Shown in pieces: positions 45,444 to 52,708 of a stretch of 52,708 nt of DNA; positions within the stretch are counted from its first letter, which is position 1, and every line of letters begins with the position of its first letter. The DNA comes from Nitrospinaceae bacterium (GTDB taxonomy: Bacteria; Nitrospinota; Nitrospinia; Nitrospinales; VA-1). The position numbers and the translations under genes are program-made. The stretch spans positions 1-52,708 of the forward strand of contig JAJDAV010000028.1 in assembly GCA_029261695.1 (NCBI GenBank). Direction: 5' to 3'. The notes beneath the pieces were generated by a model that searched no databases, had not been told where the DNA came from, and saw only the letters and a list, made by a program, of their open reading frames with translations.

Positions 45444-46004
45444 TTATTTGGAATGCTGTTTGAAAACAGCTATTGGAAAATTTTTATAGGGTTTTTCTTT
45501 TGAAGTTGGACACCATTTTTCACCAGGGCCTCCAAAGAAAATAGCTCCCCATGGAAGCCAACCTCTCCCTTTGGAAAACCTTATTAGTTCCCCAAGTATT
45601 TTTTTGTCTTCCTTTCGCTTTATTTGGTAATGATACTTTCGAATATTCGTTATTGTTGATCGCTTTGAATTTCCAATATCCAGAAATTCAAACCCCTCTG
45701 GCATTTCATTTGTTAAACGATGGTCAGCTAAAGGAAGATTTAAAGCCCCATCTTTCTTCCAAGACTCTGGCCCTAGAATGACTTCTTCGTAAACATGAAT
45801 ACCCGCCTCAGCTTTGCAAAGTTTCTCGAATTCCCAATTGATAATCGGTATATCCCAAATCAGGATGATGCACGCAATGAGAGGGCTTAATACAAGCACA
45901 AATAGTTTCCCCCCTTCATTTTTTGGAATACGCATCAACCATCGGGTTAAAATTATTACGAAAAAAATGTAGGCAATCATTCCCAACAAAATAACAAAAC
46001 CCAT
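45444..46004 (-). CDS. Membrane protein of unknown function
   Basis: 186 residues with two N-terminal transmembrane segments (VILLGMIAYIFFVIILTRWL and LFVLVLSPLIACIILIWDI) and a ~125-residue soluble tail with Cys and many aromatic residues (GRGWLPWGAIFFGGPGEKWCP). It lies 18 bp upstream of the truncated secreted-protein start, in the same direction as hlyD. Possibly a small accessory gene; no family recognised. Confidence 0.6.
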   Translation of the reverse strand: MGFVILLGMIAYIFFVIILTRWLMRIPKNEGGKLFVLVLSPLIACIILIWDIPIINWEFEKLCKAEAGIHVYEEVILGPESWKKDGALNLPLADHRLTNEMPEGFEFLDIGNSKRSTITNIRKYHYQIKRKEDKKILGELIRFSKGRGWLPWGAIFFGGPGEKWCPTSKEKPYKNFPIAVFKQHSK

Positions 46005-46072
46005 TTATTTAACTCCCTGCAAACTGATTATTAAACTTAAGCTTTTCATTATGTTTTCCGTGTGTTGCTCGA

Positions 46073-46318
46073 TTAACGCTCTCTTATACTTTCGTGTTTA
46101 TACTTAAGCACTGGACTCAAGAAATACCCCTTCGGGTCATGAATGCTAAGGTTAAATATCACATACCCGTGCCGGGCACGAAATTTATGGATAGATACCA
46201 CGTACTCTATGATCTTTCTTTGCCCTGTTTTCACTTCGACCATCACCGACATGCTGGGTGAAAGGTTCACCAACTTATCGTTGATCTGCATTTGTGTTTT
46301 CTCATGCTGCAAGGGCAA
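46073..46318 (-). pseudogene. Duplicated 3' end of hlyD with a 78-nt in-frame insertion
   Basis: 81 codons. KTQMQINDKLVNLSP(S/G)MSVMV matches the last part of the intact HlyD immediately upstream, as does the tail FLSPVLKYKHESIRER. Between GQRKIIEY and FLSPVLKY this copy has 26 extra codons (VVSIHKFRARHGYVIFNLSI...), exactly 78 nt, which include a CGTGC-CCG-GCACG hairpin. The upstream part of the gene is missing, so it is a duplicated fragment and probably not functional. Confidence 0.8.
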
Positions 46319-46353
46319 ATAAAGGTTTTTTAATTTCTCCGGGCAAGGCCCGG

Positions 46354-47733
46354 TTAGCGTTCTCGTATGCTTTCGTGTTTGTACTTCAGCACAGGACTCA
46401 AGAAGTATTCAATAATTTTTCTTTGCCCTGTTTTAACCTCGACCATCACCGACATGCCGGGTGACAGGTTCACCAGCTTATCGTTGATCTGCATTTGTGT
46501 TTTCTGTATCTCAACAATGCATTGATAGATAAGTCCCAAATTCTCATCGGCAATGGCATTATTCGACAAATCTATTATCTTGCCGTGAATCATGCCGTAT
46601 TTGGTGAAGTCGAAAGTGTCGATCTTGACCTCGACCTCCATGCCTTCTTCTACAAACCCTATATCTTTATTGAGTAGAAATGCTTCGACCTCAAGCACCG
46701 AACTTTCGGGGACTATTTGCATCAGCTCCTGCGCTGGGGTGACAATGCCGCCTACGGTATGAATTGCCAGTTGTTGAACCGTCCCTTCAATAGGTGCGGT
46801 GAGAATTTGCTGTTTGTTGTGTTGCTTTGATTTTTTAAGTTCTTGCTTATAGGCACCGATCTGAATTTGCGTTTCGTTGAGTTCTCTTAAATTCTCTTTT
46901 TGCGTTTCGGCTTTCAGTGTGTCGAGTTGCGCGGTTATCTCGCTGATTGCCGCTTCGATTTCTTGATATTTTACTTGATAACTTTGCAAATCTTGCTCTT
47001 GCACGATCCGCTGTTGTTCGAGCTCCAGAAACTGATGGCGGGAAACGATTTCCTGCTCCATCAATGTTTTGTATGACTGGGTACGCTCGGTAATAATAGG
47101 CAGCGTCCGTTCGATTTTGGTGATGGATACCTCTGCTCCCTCCTGTTCAGATTGACGTTTGCTGTATTCAGCATCGAGAGCCTGTTTGCGAAAAAGATAT
47201 TCCTGCACTTGTTCTATAAACAATTGTTGCTGTGTGGCAATGTCTTGCGGCTTTGCACTTTCTGGTGCCTGGCTGAATTGTGCATGCGCCTCTACCTGCC
47301 AATCTGGAGAAATACTTTCTTGCATGAGCAGTTGCTGAAACTCTTTTTGCCTTATCTGTTTTAGTTTTGCCATTGCCATTTGCTGGCGTATTTGGTCAGC
47401 ATCGGCTTCGATGAGAGTGTTGTCTAACGTAATCAGGGTGTCGCCTTTTTTTACCAACTGGCCGTCTTTAACATGAATGAATTTTACGGTTCCTATTTCT
47501 AACGGTTGAATGGTTTTCACTCTACCACTGGGAATGATTTTGCCTTGCGCTGTGGCGACCACATCGAGCTTTCCATACCATCCCCATGCGACTGCGAGGG
47601 TGAACAGTAAAATGATGAGCAGACTGATAACGCGCCCTATGGGTGAGGGCGGGGTTTCGGTTACTTCCAACGCTGCCGGTAGAAACTGGTAGGCCTGACG
47701 TTTTAGTTTTTCTGCTGCTGCAAGATCGTTCAT
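46354..47733 (-). CDS. HlyD-family membrane fusion protein of a type I secretion system
   Basis: 459 residues. An N-terminal cytoplasmic segment is followed by one transmembrane span (VISLLIILLFTLAVAWGWYG). A lipoyl/barrel-sandwich half (QGKIIPSGRVKTIQPLEIG, VKDGQLVKKGDTLITLD) and long coiled-coil hairpins follow (~residues 120-320). The second lipoyl half (APIEGTVQQLAIHTVGGIVTP) and the C-terminal motif SPGMSVMVEVKTGQRKIIEY complete the family pattern. It links the inner-membrane ABC exporter to a TolC-type channel. Its ABC partner survives only as a fragment (47854-48006). Confidence 0.93.
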   Translation of the reverse strand: MNDLAAAEKLKRQAYQFLPAALEVTETPPSPIGRVISLLIILLFTLAVAWGWYGKLDVVATAQGKIIPSGRVKTIQPLEIGTVKFIHVKDGQLVKKGDTLITLDNTLIEADADQIRQQMAMAKLKQIRQKEFQQLLMQESISPDWQVEAHAQFSQAPESAKPQDIATQQQLFIEQVQEYLFRKQALDAEYSKRQSEQEGAEVSITKIERTLPIITERTQSYKTLMEQEIVSRHQFLELEQQRIVQEQDLQSYQVKYQEIEAAISEITAQLDTLKAETQKENLRELNETQIQIGAYKQELKKSKQHNKQQILTAPIEGTVQQLAIHTVGGIVTPAQELMQIVPESSVLEVEAFLLNKDIGFVEEGMEVEVKIDTFDFTKYGMIHGKIIDLSNNAIADENLGLIYQCIVEIQKTQMQINDKLVNLSPGMSVMVEVKTGQRKIIEYFLSPVLKYKHESIRER

Positions 47734-47853
47734 AGTACTTGTATTATTAAAATCATTAAATCCCCCCTCACCTAACCATCAACCCCTCAATTAATCGGGC
47801 TTGAGTCCCACAAGGGGAGAGGAATTATTTAAACAATCTCCTTTTTATTTTCA

Positions 47854-48006
47854 TCACGAAACCACTCGCAAACCACCGTGCTGCATGGAATGTAGTTTTG
47901 CATAAACTCCATTTTTCTTTACCAATTGCCCATGACTGCCTTGCTCTACAATATGGCCTTTATCCACTACTAAAATTCGGTCGGCTTGCCTTACGGTGGA
48001 CAAACG
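47854..48006 (-). pseudogene. C-terminal remnant of a type I secretion ABC transporter
   Basis: The last ~50 codons of an HlyB/PrtD-type ATPase: RLSTVRQADRILVVDKGHIVEQGSH then GQLVKKNGVYAKLHSMQ. These sit just after the H-loop in intact proteins. Homology stops abruptly at RLSTV: upstream codons read NNKPMWNVLPYPKIY and belong to the adjoining repeat sequence. The remaining ~650 codons are gone. Confidence 0.8.
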
Positions 48007-48032
48007 ATAGATTTTCGGATAAGGCAAAACAT

Positions 48033-48052
48033 TCCACATCGGCTTGTTATTG
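48033..48052 (+). repeat. 20-bp direct repeat, copy 2
   Basis: TCCACATCGGCTTGTTATTG, identical to 44256-44275. It lies 26 bp from the breakpoint of the ABC transporter remnant. Confidence 0.9.
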
Positions 48053-48105
48053 ATTTCACTCGCCTTTATAATAACCGCACTCGAACTCATATCTCGAAAG
48101 TTTAT

Positions 48106-48666
48106 ATGTCCTTGAAAGACAAGGAAAAATGGGATTCCAAGTATAGCGCTGAAGATCGCATTTCGGCAAAAGACCCTTCTGACTGGCTCACAGCCCATTC
48201 TGGGCTGCTTTCTGGTAAGGGGAAAGCTCTCGACATTGCTGCGGGAGAGGGCAGAAATTCCGTTTTTGCCGCTTCTTTGGGTTACGACGTGGTTAGCTTG
48301 GATATTTCCGAGATCGCACTTGGCAAAGCCCAAAACCTGGCAAACGAAAAAAACGTAAAGATTACAACACTTTCCGCCGATTTAGATAATAGCCCCTTTC
48401 CAGGAAATGAATATGATCTGGTGCTCTGCTTTAATTTCCTCGAACGAAAATTGTTCCCGGAAATACGGAAGACTTTAAAACCTGGCGGAATTCTATTTTA
48501 CGAAACGTTTAATGTGGACTATTTAAAATACAGCAGTTTTAAAAAGGAATGGGTTTTAGAGCAAAATGAATTACTAAGGGTTTTCGATGATTTTCGTATT
48601 TTAAGATACAGGGAAGTAGACGAAGACCCAGAAGGATTTGCATCTATCATCGCACAAAAGCTTTAA
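48106..48666 (+). CDS. SAM-dependent methyltransferase
   Basis: 186 residues from the ATG at 48106 (MSLKDKEKWDSKYSAEDRI); the ORF track adds 40 residues that run through the repeat. Class I motifs: I (ALDIAAGEGRNSVFAASLG), the acidic LDISEIAL, LDNSPFPGNEYDLVLCFNFL and TLKPGGILFYETF. It is similar in style to TehB-like small methyltransferases; the substrate is unknown. The lipoprotein gene follows 16 bp downstream. Confidence 0.88.
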   Translation: MSLKDKEKWDSKYSAEDRISAKDPSDWLTAHSGLLSGKGKALDIAAGEGRNSVFAASLGYDVVSLDISEIALGKAQNLANEKNVKITTLSADLDNSPFPGNEYDLVLCFNFLERKLFPEIRKTLKPGGILFYETFNVDYLKYSSFKKEWVLEQNELLRVFDDFRILRYREVDEDPEGFASIIAQKL

Positions 48667-48682
48667 GAAATATTTTGCCCCT

Positions 48683-49489
48683 ATGAAATCACATAAACAA
48701 CTTTTAGTTTTTTTTCTTATCCCAGCTCTGTTACTAGGGCTATTTTCGGGTTGCTCTACTACCCGTGAAAAAAGGCTTGAAGCCAAGGGCTTAACCCTAA
48801 TGTATAAATCAAAATCCGCTGCGGGGCATGATCTCGCTGACATACGGTTGAAGCCTGTTCAATTATCTGAAGGGCAAGTTCGCCAGCAAATGCAATCCCT
48901 AAAATATGAAGAGCTTTCTCTCTTTGGCAAAAAGAAACCCGTTTTTACGCCTAAAAATATTACTCGCTTGGCTCGCATAATAACCAAAGCGTTAAACAAA
49001 GCTCCCGCAAACAAAATAGTTTATTATGAGCTGGAAACACCTAGTGGAAGCACAGAAGGGATAGTTTTCCCCAGTAAAAACGTATTAAATTGGAAGTTCT
49101 CAAGTATTCAGGGTGGTAGTTTCTCCAGCCGTTCTTTTACCGGATGGGGGGGGAGTAACTGGAGACTGGTGCCAGGCTCAGGACAACATTATCATTCCAC
49201 AAAAAAATTGCTTGGCTCTGAAGCTTCGGAAAATTGGATAGAGGCGAGTCTGTCCCAACCCAGATATTCAGAAAGAGACAACCCTGTTTACAAAGAGCCC
49301 GCTCCCTCAAGAACAAAAAGGAAAGCACGTCGGGCTACCAGGGAACCAACACGAAAACAAGCCCCATCTACAATAAATCCAGAGCTGGAAAAGAAATTGC
49401 AATTCTTAAAAGACCTTTACGAAAAAAACCTGGTGGACGAAGAAGAATACAATCGTAAAAGAAAAGAATTGCTGGATACTTACCTTTAA
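48683..49489 (+). CDS. Lipoprotein with C-terminal SHOCT-like segment
   Basis: 268 residues from the ATG at 48683 (MKSHKQLLVFFLIPALLLGLFSGCSTT); the ORF track starts 45 bp earlier inside the preceding gene. The signal peptide ends in a lipobox-like FSGC. The mid-part (~100-180) has a beta-rich stretch (IVYYELETPSGSTEGIVFPS), then a basic linker. The C-terminus, KKLQFLKDLYEKNLVDEEEY, is SHOCT-like. It is convergent with the DUF4254-like gene, overlapping 4 bp. Function unknown. Confidence 0.75.
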   Translation: MKSHKQLLVFFLIPALLLGLFSGCSTTREKRLEAKGLTLMYKSKSAAGHDLADIRLKPVQLSEGQVRQQMQSLKYEELSLFGKKKPVFTPKNITRLARIITKALNKAPANKIVYYELETPSGSTEGIVFPSKNVLNWKFSSIQGGSFSSRSFTGWGGSNWRLVPGSGQHYHSTKKLLGSEASENWIEASLSQPRYSERDNPVYKEPAPSRTKRKARRATREPTRKQAPSTINPELEKKLQFLKDLYEKNLVDEEEYNRKRKELLDTYL

Positions 49490-49959
49490 GAGTTCGACTT
49501 CCCTTCAGACTTACTCTGAAGAATTTCATCAACCTTATCCATCAGGTCATTACGTTCCTGATTGGTTGTATCAATCCGCCTTTTTATTTTTACAATTTCC
49601 GCATCTGGCAAATCTGTACGCCTTACTTCATCTTCACAATGCCAAAGCTTTATATTTCTGAAAGCCAGCTCACTTACAGCTTGTCCCAGTTTCTTTAAAT
49701 GGTCCGAAGAGGACACATTTGTATTGGCATACATTTTAATTTTTTCATCGCGAATACAAACTTCCCCTGCCAACGCAGCAGCGAGGAAACCATTAATCTC
49801 GTCAACAAGGTTCTGTCTTTGTTTGTCAGCCAGATCGCGTTTAGCCTTCAACTCTTCATGTTTGGATTCGTTATCATTTTCCAACGCCTCATCGAGATGC
49901 CAGATTCTTAAGTTTTTTATTGAAAGTTTGTCGACAAGGCTACCGAGTGTTTCAGCCAT
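49486..49959 (-). CDS. DUF4254-like protein with two similar halves
   Basis: 157 residues. The first half (LVDKLSIKNLRIWHLDEAL ... QRQNLVDEINGFL) and second half (AVSELAFRNIKLWHCEDEV ... QERNDLMDKVDEIL) align by eye. The second half fits the DUF4254 C-terminal pattern (WHCEDEVRR...KRRIDTTNQERNDL). DUF4254 proteins occur near LPS genes but have no known function. There is no signal peptide or membrane segment; it is soluble and helical. Confidence 0.6.
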   Translation of the reverse strand: MAETLGSLVDKLSIKNLRIWHLDEALENDNESKHEELKAKRDLADKQRQNLVDEINGFLAAALAGEVCIRDEKIKMYANTNVSSSDHLKKLGQAVSELAFRNIKLWHCEDEVRRTDLPDAEIVKIKRRIDTTNQERNDLMDKVDEILQSKSEGKSNS

Positions 49960-50059
49960 AAATATTAGATTCCCGAGAAATTATTATATTTTAATTTTTT
50001 TTAAGTTATCACAGGCCCATACGAGGATCAACCTCTCGTATCCGCCCTTCCACTGCATA

Positions 50060-50692
50060 CTAATTTTTGATAATACAATTTAATCCATCTCTCACAGTAA
50101 GCAAAACTGACTCCACCCTTTCGTCCTCAATCACTTTCTCATTGAACTGGTGAATGGCCTTATCTGACTTGTCTACCGGGTCAAGCACACGACCGCTCCA
50201 CAGCACATTGTCCACAGCAATCAATCCTCCAGATCGAATCAAAGGCAAAATAGCTTCGTAATAATTACTGTAGTTTTCCTTATCCGCATCAATGAAGGCC
50301 ATATCGAATTGACCTGAGATCGTCTTTAAAGAATCCAATGCCGGCCCTTCCATCAGCGCAATCTTTTTCCCATGCGCGCTCATCCCAAAATATTTTCTTG
50401 CTACAACAATTGCTTCAGGGTCCATTTCACAGGTTATCAGTTCACCTTCTTCGGGCAAAGCCTCTGCCATTGAAAGTGCGCTGTAACCAGCAAATGTACC
50501 GATTTCCAATATACGTTTGGCACTAACCAATCGGGCCAGTAATTTTAGCAGCCTTGCTTCAATTCTCCCCGTTGTCATTTGAGGAATCTCTAGTTTTTCA
50601 TAGGTCTCTTCTTCAAGTTGCTTTAAGAGATCCCCTTCGTAGCTCGTGTGATTAAAGGCATACTCTTCAATTTTTTCATCTATAAAATCCAT
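50060..50692 (-). CDS. O-methyltransferase (class I, CCoAMT type)
   Basis: 210 residues from the ATG at 50692 (MDFIDEKIEEYAFNHTSYEG), preceded by AAGGA; the ORF-track extension overlaps the glycosylase gene. Motifs: AKRILEIGTFAGYSALSMAEALP, ITCEMDPEA, MAFIDADKENYSNYY and LIAVDNVLWSGRVLDP. The family methylates hydroxyl groups of catechol-like substrates in a metal-dependent way. It lies 26 bp after the glycosylase gene. Substrate unknown. Confidence 0.92.
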   Translation of the reverse strand: MDFIDEKIEEYAFNHTSYEGDLLKQLEEETYEKLEIPQMTTGRIEARLLKLLARLVSAKRILEIGTFAGYSALSMAEALPEEGELITCEMDPEAIVVARKYFGMSAHGKKIALMEGPALDSLKTISGQFDMAFIDADKENYSNYYEAILPLIRSGGLIAVDNVLWSGRVLDPVDKSDKAIHQFNEKVIEDERVESVLLTVRDGLNCIIKN

Positions 50693-50718
50693 ATTATCCT
50701 TACCTCGTTTGGAAACTT

Positions 50719-51348
50719 TTAATAGGTTATAATTTCTGCATCCTGCACCCGCCATGCATACCACGTTGCCACAGTTTCCATGGGATGCCATTTTTCACCC
50801 AAGGCCAGTATCTTTTTTGGGGAAGGCAAGCTGCGCATTTTGTATATTTTTTTTATTCCCGCCTGAAGTCCTAAATCGCCCAAAGGCAATATATCGAGCC
50901 GGTTCAAAGAAAAAATAAGGAACATCTCTGCAGTCCACCTGCCTATTCCGTAGACAGAGGTTAGATTTTCAACCACCTCTTCATTACAAAGAAAGGGTAA
51001 CCGGCGAGGCCTTATTGAACCATCCAAGAACCGGGCAGCGAGGTCTTTTAAATACTTCACTTTTTGTCCCGACAAGCCGGATTGCTTTAGCTCGGTCACG
51101 GAAATTGCTATAACTTTTTCGGGTGTTGGGGTTTGATTGTGAAACAAACTATTAAAACGCTGCGTGATTGATTCCGCAGCTTTTGTGGAAATTTGTTGTC
51201 CAATGATAGCCTTACACAAAACCAGAAAATAGTTGCGGTTCAAACTCAATTTAAAAAGACCCTTGTCGCGAATAACCCCTGCCATGACAGGATCTCTTTC
51301 ATCGAAATGGGAAAGGATATTTTTTTTGCTGGGTAGTTTTTGAGCCAT
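50719..51348 (-). CDS. DNA-3-methyladenine glycosylase II family (HhH-GPD)
   Basis: 209 residues. The GPD core is LCKAIIGQQISTKAAESI, and the helix-hairpin-helix motif is NLTSVYGIGRWTAEMFLIF. The catalytic Asp is Asp158 in LPLGDLGLQAG. It excises alkylated purines in base excision repair and resembles AlkA. No N-terminal AlkA extension is present, so it is the short form. It precedes the O-methyltransferase gene by 26 bp. A + strand ORF at 51340 overlaps the LRR gene and is a shadow. Confidence 0.92.
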   Translation of the reverse strand: MAQKLPSKKNILSHFDERDPVMAGVIRDKGLFKLSLNRNYFLVLCKAIIGQQISTKAAESITQRFNSLFHNQTPTPEKVIAISVTELKQSGLSGQKVKYLKDLAARFLDGSIRPRRLPFLCNEEVVENLTSVYGIGRWTAEMFLIFSLNRLDILPLGDLGLQAGIKKIYKMRSLPSPKKILALGEKWHPMETVATWYAWRVQDAEIITY

Positions 51349-51367
51349 ACAACCTTTCGCGAAAAAA

Positions 51368-52180
51368 TCAACTTCGCCAGTCGACCTGCAAAGCTTTTAG
51401 CTTGGGAAGGTTTGGTGATGCTCGAAGCTGATCTACAGCCTGATCGCTTATTTTATTATGATAAAGGTCTAACGTATTTAATTCAGGGAAAGCTTTTGAG
51501 TGATAAATCAATTCAGCCGCATGGTCATCTAACCCGTTACCTGCGAGAGAAAGAAGCTTTAGTTTTTTAAAATTCCCTGATTCACAAAGAGCTTGTAATC
51601 CTTTTTCCCCCAAACCTGTTTTCTGCAAATAAAGCTCCTCCAATTGCGTAACTTTCCCTTCACCGCCTAAAATTCTGGCTCCCTCAGGCCCAATAGGATT
51701 GAGATTCAGGTACAAAAGTTGCAAATTCGAAAGAGTTTCCGATGACACTAAAGCCTTTAAACCTTCTGCACCAATCTGATTCCCCTGCAAGAAAAGCTTT
51801 CTAAGATTTACAAGGTTCTCAGAGGATGCCAAAGCCGCAACGGCTTGATTCGACAATTTATTGTGAGCAAGAGAAAGAGTTATCAACTTTTGCAAAGCCG
51901 GAGCTTCAACAAGCAAGCCCACCCCTTCGTCAAAAAACTCATTCTTATCCAGCCTGAGATCTTTAACCTTCCGAGTTTTGCTATAGGACAGCAAGTCCTC
52001 TATTTCTTCTGGCAAAATCTCCTTATCATTCAAATCAAGTCGATATATGGCCTTTTCATTGTTTTCTAACTCTGCCTGAGTTTCCGTTTCATTCCACACC
52101 ATGGCCGTAGAGTCATCAGGCTCATCCGCCAGAATTGTAAGATTGTTTACCACTAGACTCTCAAACAAGGGGCTCATCAT
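51368..52180 (-). CDS. Cytoplasmic leucine-rich-repeat protein
   Basis: 270 residues from the ATG at 52180, which overlaps the aroK stop as ATGA and has GGGATGG at 8 nt. The ORF-track start (52192) has worse spacing. Seven or so LRRs of the RNase-inhibitor type run from ~60 to the end, for example LITLSLAHNKLSNQAVAALA, LRKLFLQGNQIGAEGLKAL, LQLLYLNLNPIGPEGARIL and LKLLSLAGNGLDDHAAELI. No signal peptide is present, so it is intracellular. A protein-interaction role is likely; it may be translationally coupled to aroK. Confidence 0.85.
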   Translation of the reverse strand: MMSPLFESLVVNNLTILADEPDDSTAMVWNETETQAELENNEKAIYRLDLNDKEILPEEIEDLLSYSKTRKVKDLRLDKNEFFDEGVGLLVEAPALQKLITLSLAHNKLSNQAVAALASSENLVNLRKLFLQGNQIGAEGLKALVSSETLSNLQLLYLNLNPIGPEGARILGGEGKVTQLEELYLQKTGLGEKGLQALCESGNFKKLKLLSLAGNGLDDHAAELIYHSKAFPELNTLDLYHNKISDQAVDQLRASPNLPKLKALQVDWRS

Positions 52181-52704
52181 TTTAAAATCCATCCCTTCGT
52201 TTTTAAAAATTCGGTAATTTCCTCGACAGACTCCCTGGGCCGGCGATGCGATGTATCACAATAAAAGTCAGCAGCAGCTTGATACTTAGACTCTCTCTCT
52301 GCAAGATTCTTTTTCTGTTCATCTTCAAAACTGAGTCCCTTTTGCAAAGAAGGTCGATTGGGATCATGGCGAATTCTTTTTATTATTGTTTCCAAACTTG
52401 CTGTGAGGACAACACAAATCCCGTTTTTTTTAAGGTTTACTATATTTTCATCATTTAGAACCACCCCACCCCCGCAATCAATAATACTATTATTCGCTTT
52501 GCTAGAAACTTCTGCCACAATTTCTGATTCAAGCTTCCTGAAACTTTCCCATCCCTCTTGATCAACTATTTCAGGAATTGACTTGCAAGCCGAATCAGAA
52601 ATCAACTTATCGATTTTATACAGTTTCATGCGAAGCTTTTCGGAAAGTATTTTTGAAATCACCGACTTTCCTGTGCCGCGATAACCCAGCATTACAATAT
52701 TCAC
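52177..52704 (-). CDS. aroK: Shikimate kinase (start near window edge)
   Basis: 175 residues. The P-loop is in MLGYRGTGKSVISKILSEKL, the shikimate-binding region follows (KIDKLISDSACKSIPEIVDQEGWESFRKLESE), then IDCGGGVVLNDEN and the lid RIRHDPNRPSL. It phosphorylates shikimate in aromatic amino acid synthesis. The start is a GTG (52704) with MNIVMLGYRGTGKS, the normal family N-terminus, so it seems complete. It overlaps the LRR gene by ATGA. Confidence 0.95.
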   Translation of the reverse strand: MNIVMLGYRGTGKSVISKILSEKLRMKLYKIDKLISDSACKSIPEIVDQEGWESFRKLESEIVAEVSSKANNSIIDCGGGVVLNDENIVNLKKNGICVVLTASLETIIKRIRHDPNRPSLQKGLSFEDEQKKNLAERESKYQAAADFYCDTSHRRPRESVEEITEFLKTKGWILK

Positions 52705-52708
52705 GGAA

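Noticed and set aside
47760-47830. CCCCCCTCACC ... GGGGAGAGG imperfect inverted repeat as a mobile element
   Set aside because: It resembles common intergenic repeats, but pairing is imperfect, so only a guess.
1-52708. CRISPR array, rRNA, tmRNA or prophage
   Set aside because: I looked for regularly spaced repeats, rRNA landmarks, tmRNA ends and phage structural genes and saw none.

Overview
The window looks like a chromosomal segment of a Gram-negative bacterium. It has KDO (KdsA), a FimV-like peptidoglycan-binding envelope protein, lipoproteins, a lytic transglycosylase and type I secretion genes. Housekeeping genes (purA, proB, kdsA, glgC, dnaG, rpoD, pyk, def, obg, rplU/rpmA, aroK) are interleaved with secreted FG-GAP and kelch proteins and a diheme c-type cytochrome lipoprotein. 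This gene mix fits a marine lineage such as Nitrospinota or a deltaproteobacterium-like relative. That placement is an inference from gene content only; no marker was aligned.

Layout: 1-930 is the 3' part of an MgtE magnesium transporter. 1110-5701 is a tight three-gene operon: an ATP-grasp/M20 fusion, a cytoplasmic-type gamma-glutamyltransferase and an N-formylglutamate amidohydrolase homologue. 5708-13613 is a minus-strand block: Nfu, CstA, PurA, a CxxC-cluster protein, ProB, a lipoprotein hydrolase and an NfeD/ClpP-class protease. 13738-18981 runs plus: a pseudo-receiver overlapping kdsA, a kelch protein, glgC, a NamZ/YbbC homologue and two overlapping micro-ORFs missed by the ORF track. 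19135-20661 is an AT-rich membrane TPR gene. 20903-25156 is the macromolecular-synthesis operon (yqeY-dnaG-rpoD) with a clear sigma70 promoter, followed by tRNA-Met(CAT) and a terminator. 25174-29516 holds a CheY, Hsp20, small proteins, pyruvate kinase and a fatty acid hydroxylase/sterol desaturase homologue. 29768-33319 encodes a secreted protein with 14 FG-GAP repeats. 34002-35364 is an MFS transporter broken by a 10-bp tandem-repeat expansion. 35702-40257 holds def, an HU-like gene, a FimV/NTF2/SPOR envelope protein, a diheme lipoprotein and a lytic transglycosylase. 40592-42403 is an extremely acidic, internally repetitive FliL-like membrane protein.

42428-44126 is the standard rplU-rpmA-obg operon. 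Next to it lies the scar-like part of the window (44256-48052), a decayed type I secretion locus. It contains an intact HlyD-type adaptor, a duplicated HlyD 3' end carrying a 78-nt in-frame insertion, the last 50 codons of the ABC exporter, and what looks like the first codons of a secreted substrate cut by a RAYT-type (REP-associated, IS200-like Y1) transposase. The transposase is framed by 21-nt inverted repeats, and the whole scar is bracketed by a 20-nt exact direct repeat. The window ends with a SAM methyltransferase, a lipoprotein with a SHOCT-like tail, a DUF4254-like protein, and the minus-strand genes for an O-methyltransferase, a HhH DNA glycosylase, an LRR protein and shikimate kinase.

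The strongest candidates for something undescribed are the ATP-grasp/degenerate-M20 + GGT + formylglutamate amidohydrolase operon, the pseudo-receiver coupled to kdsA, the slippage-prone MFS gene, and the recombined T1SS/RAYT locus. All functional calls come from reading motifs in the translations; no database search was possible.
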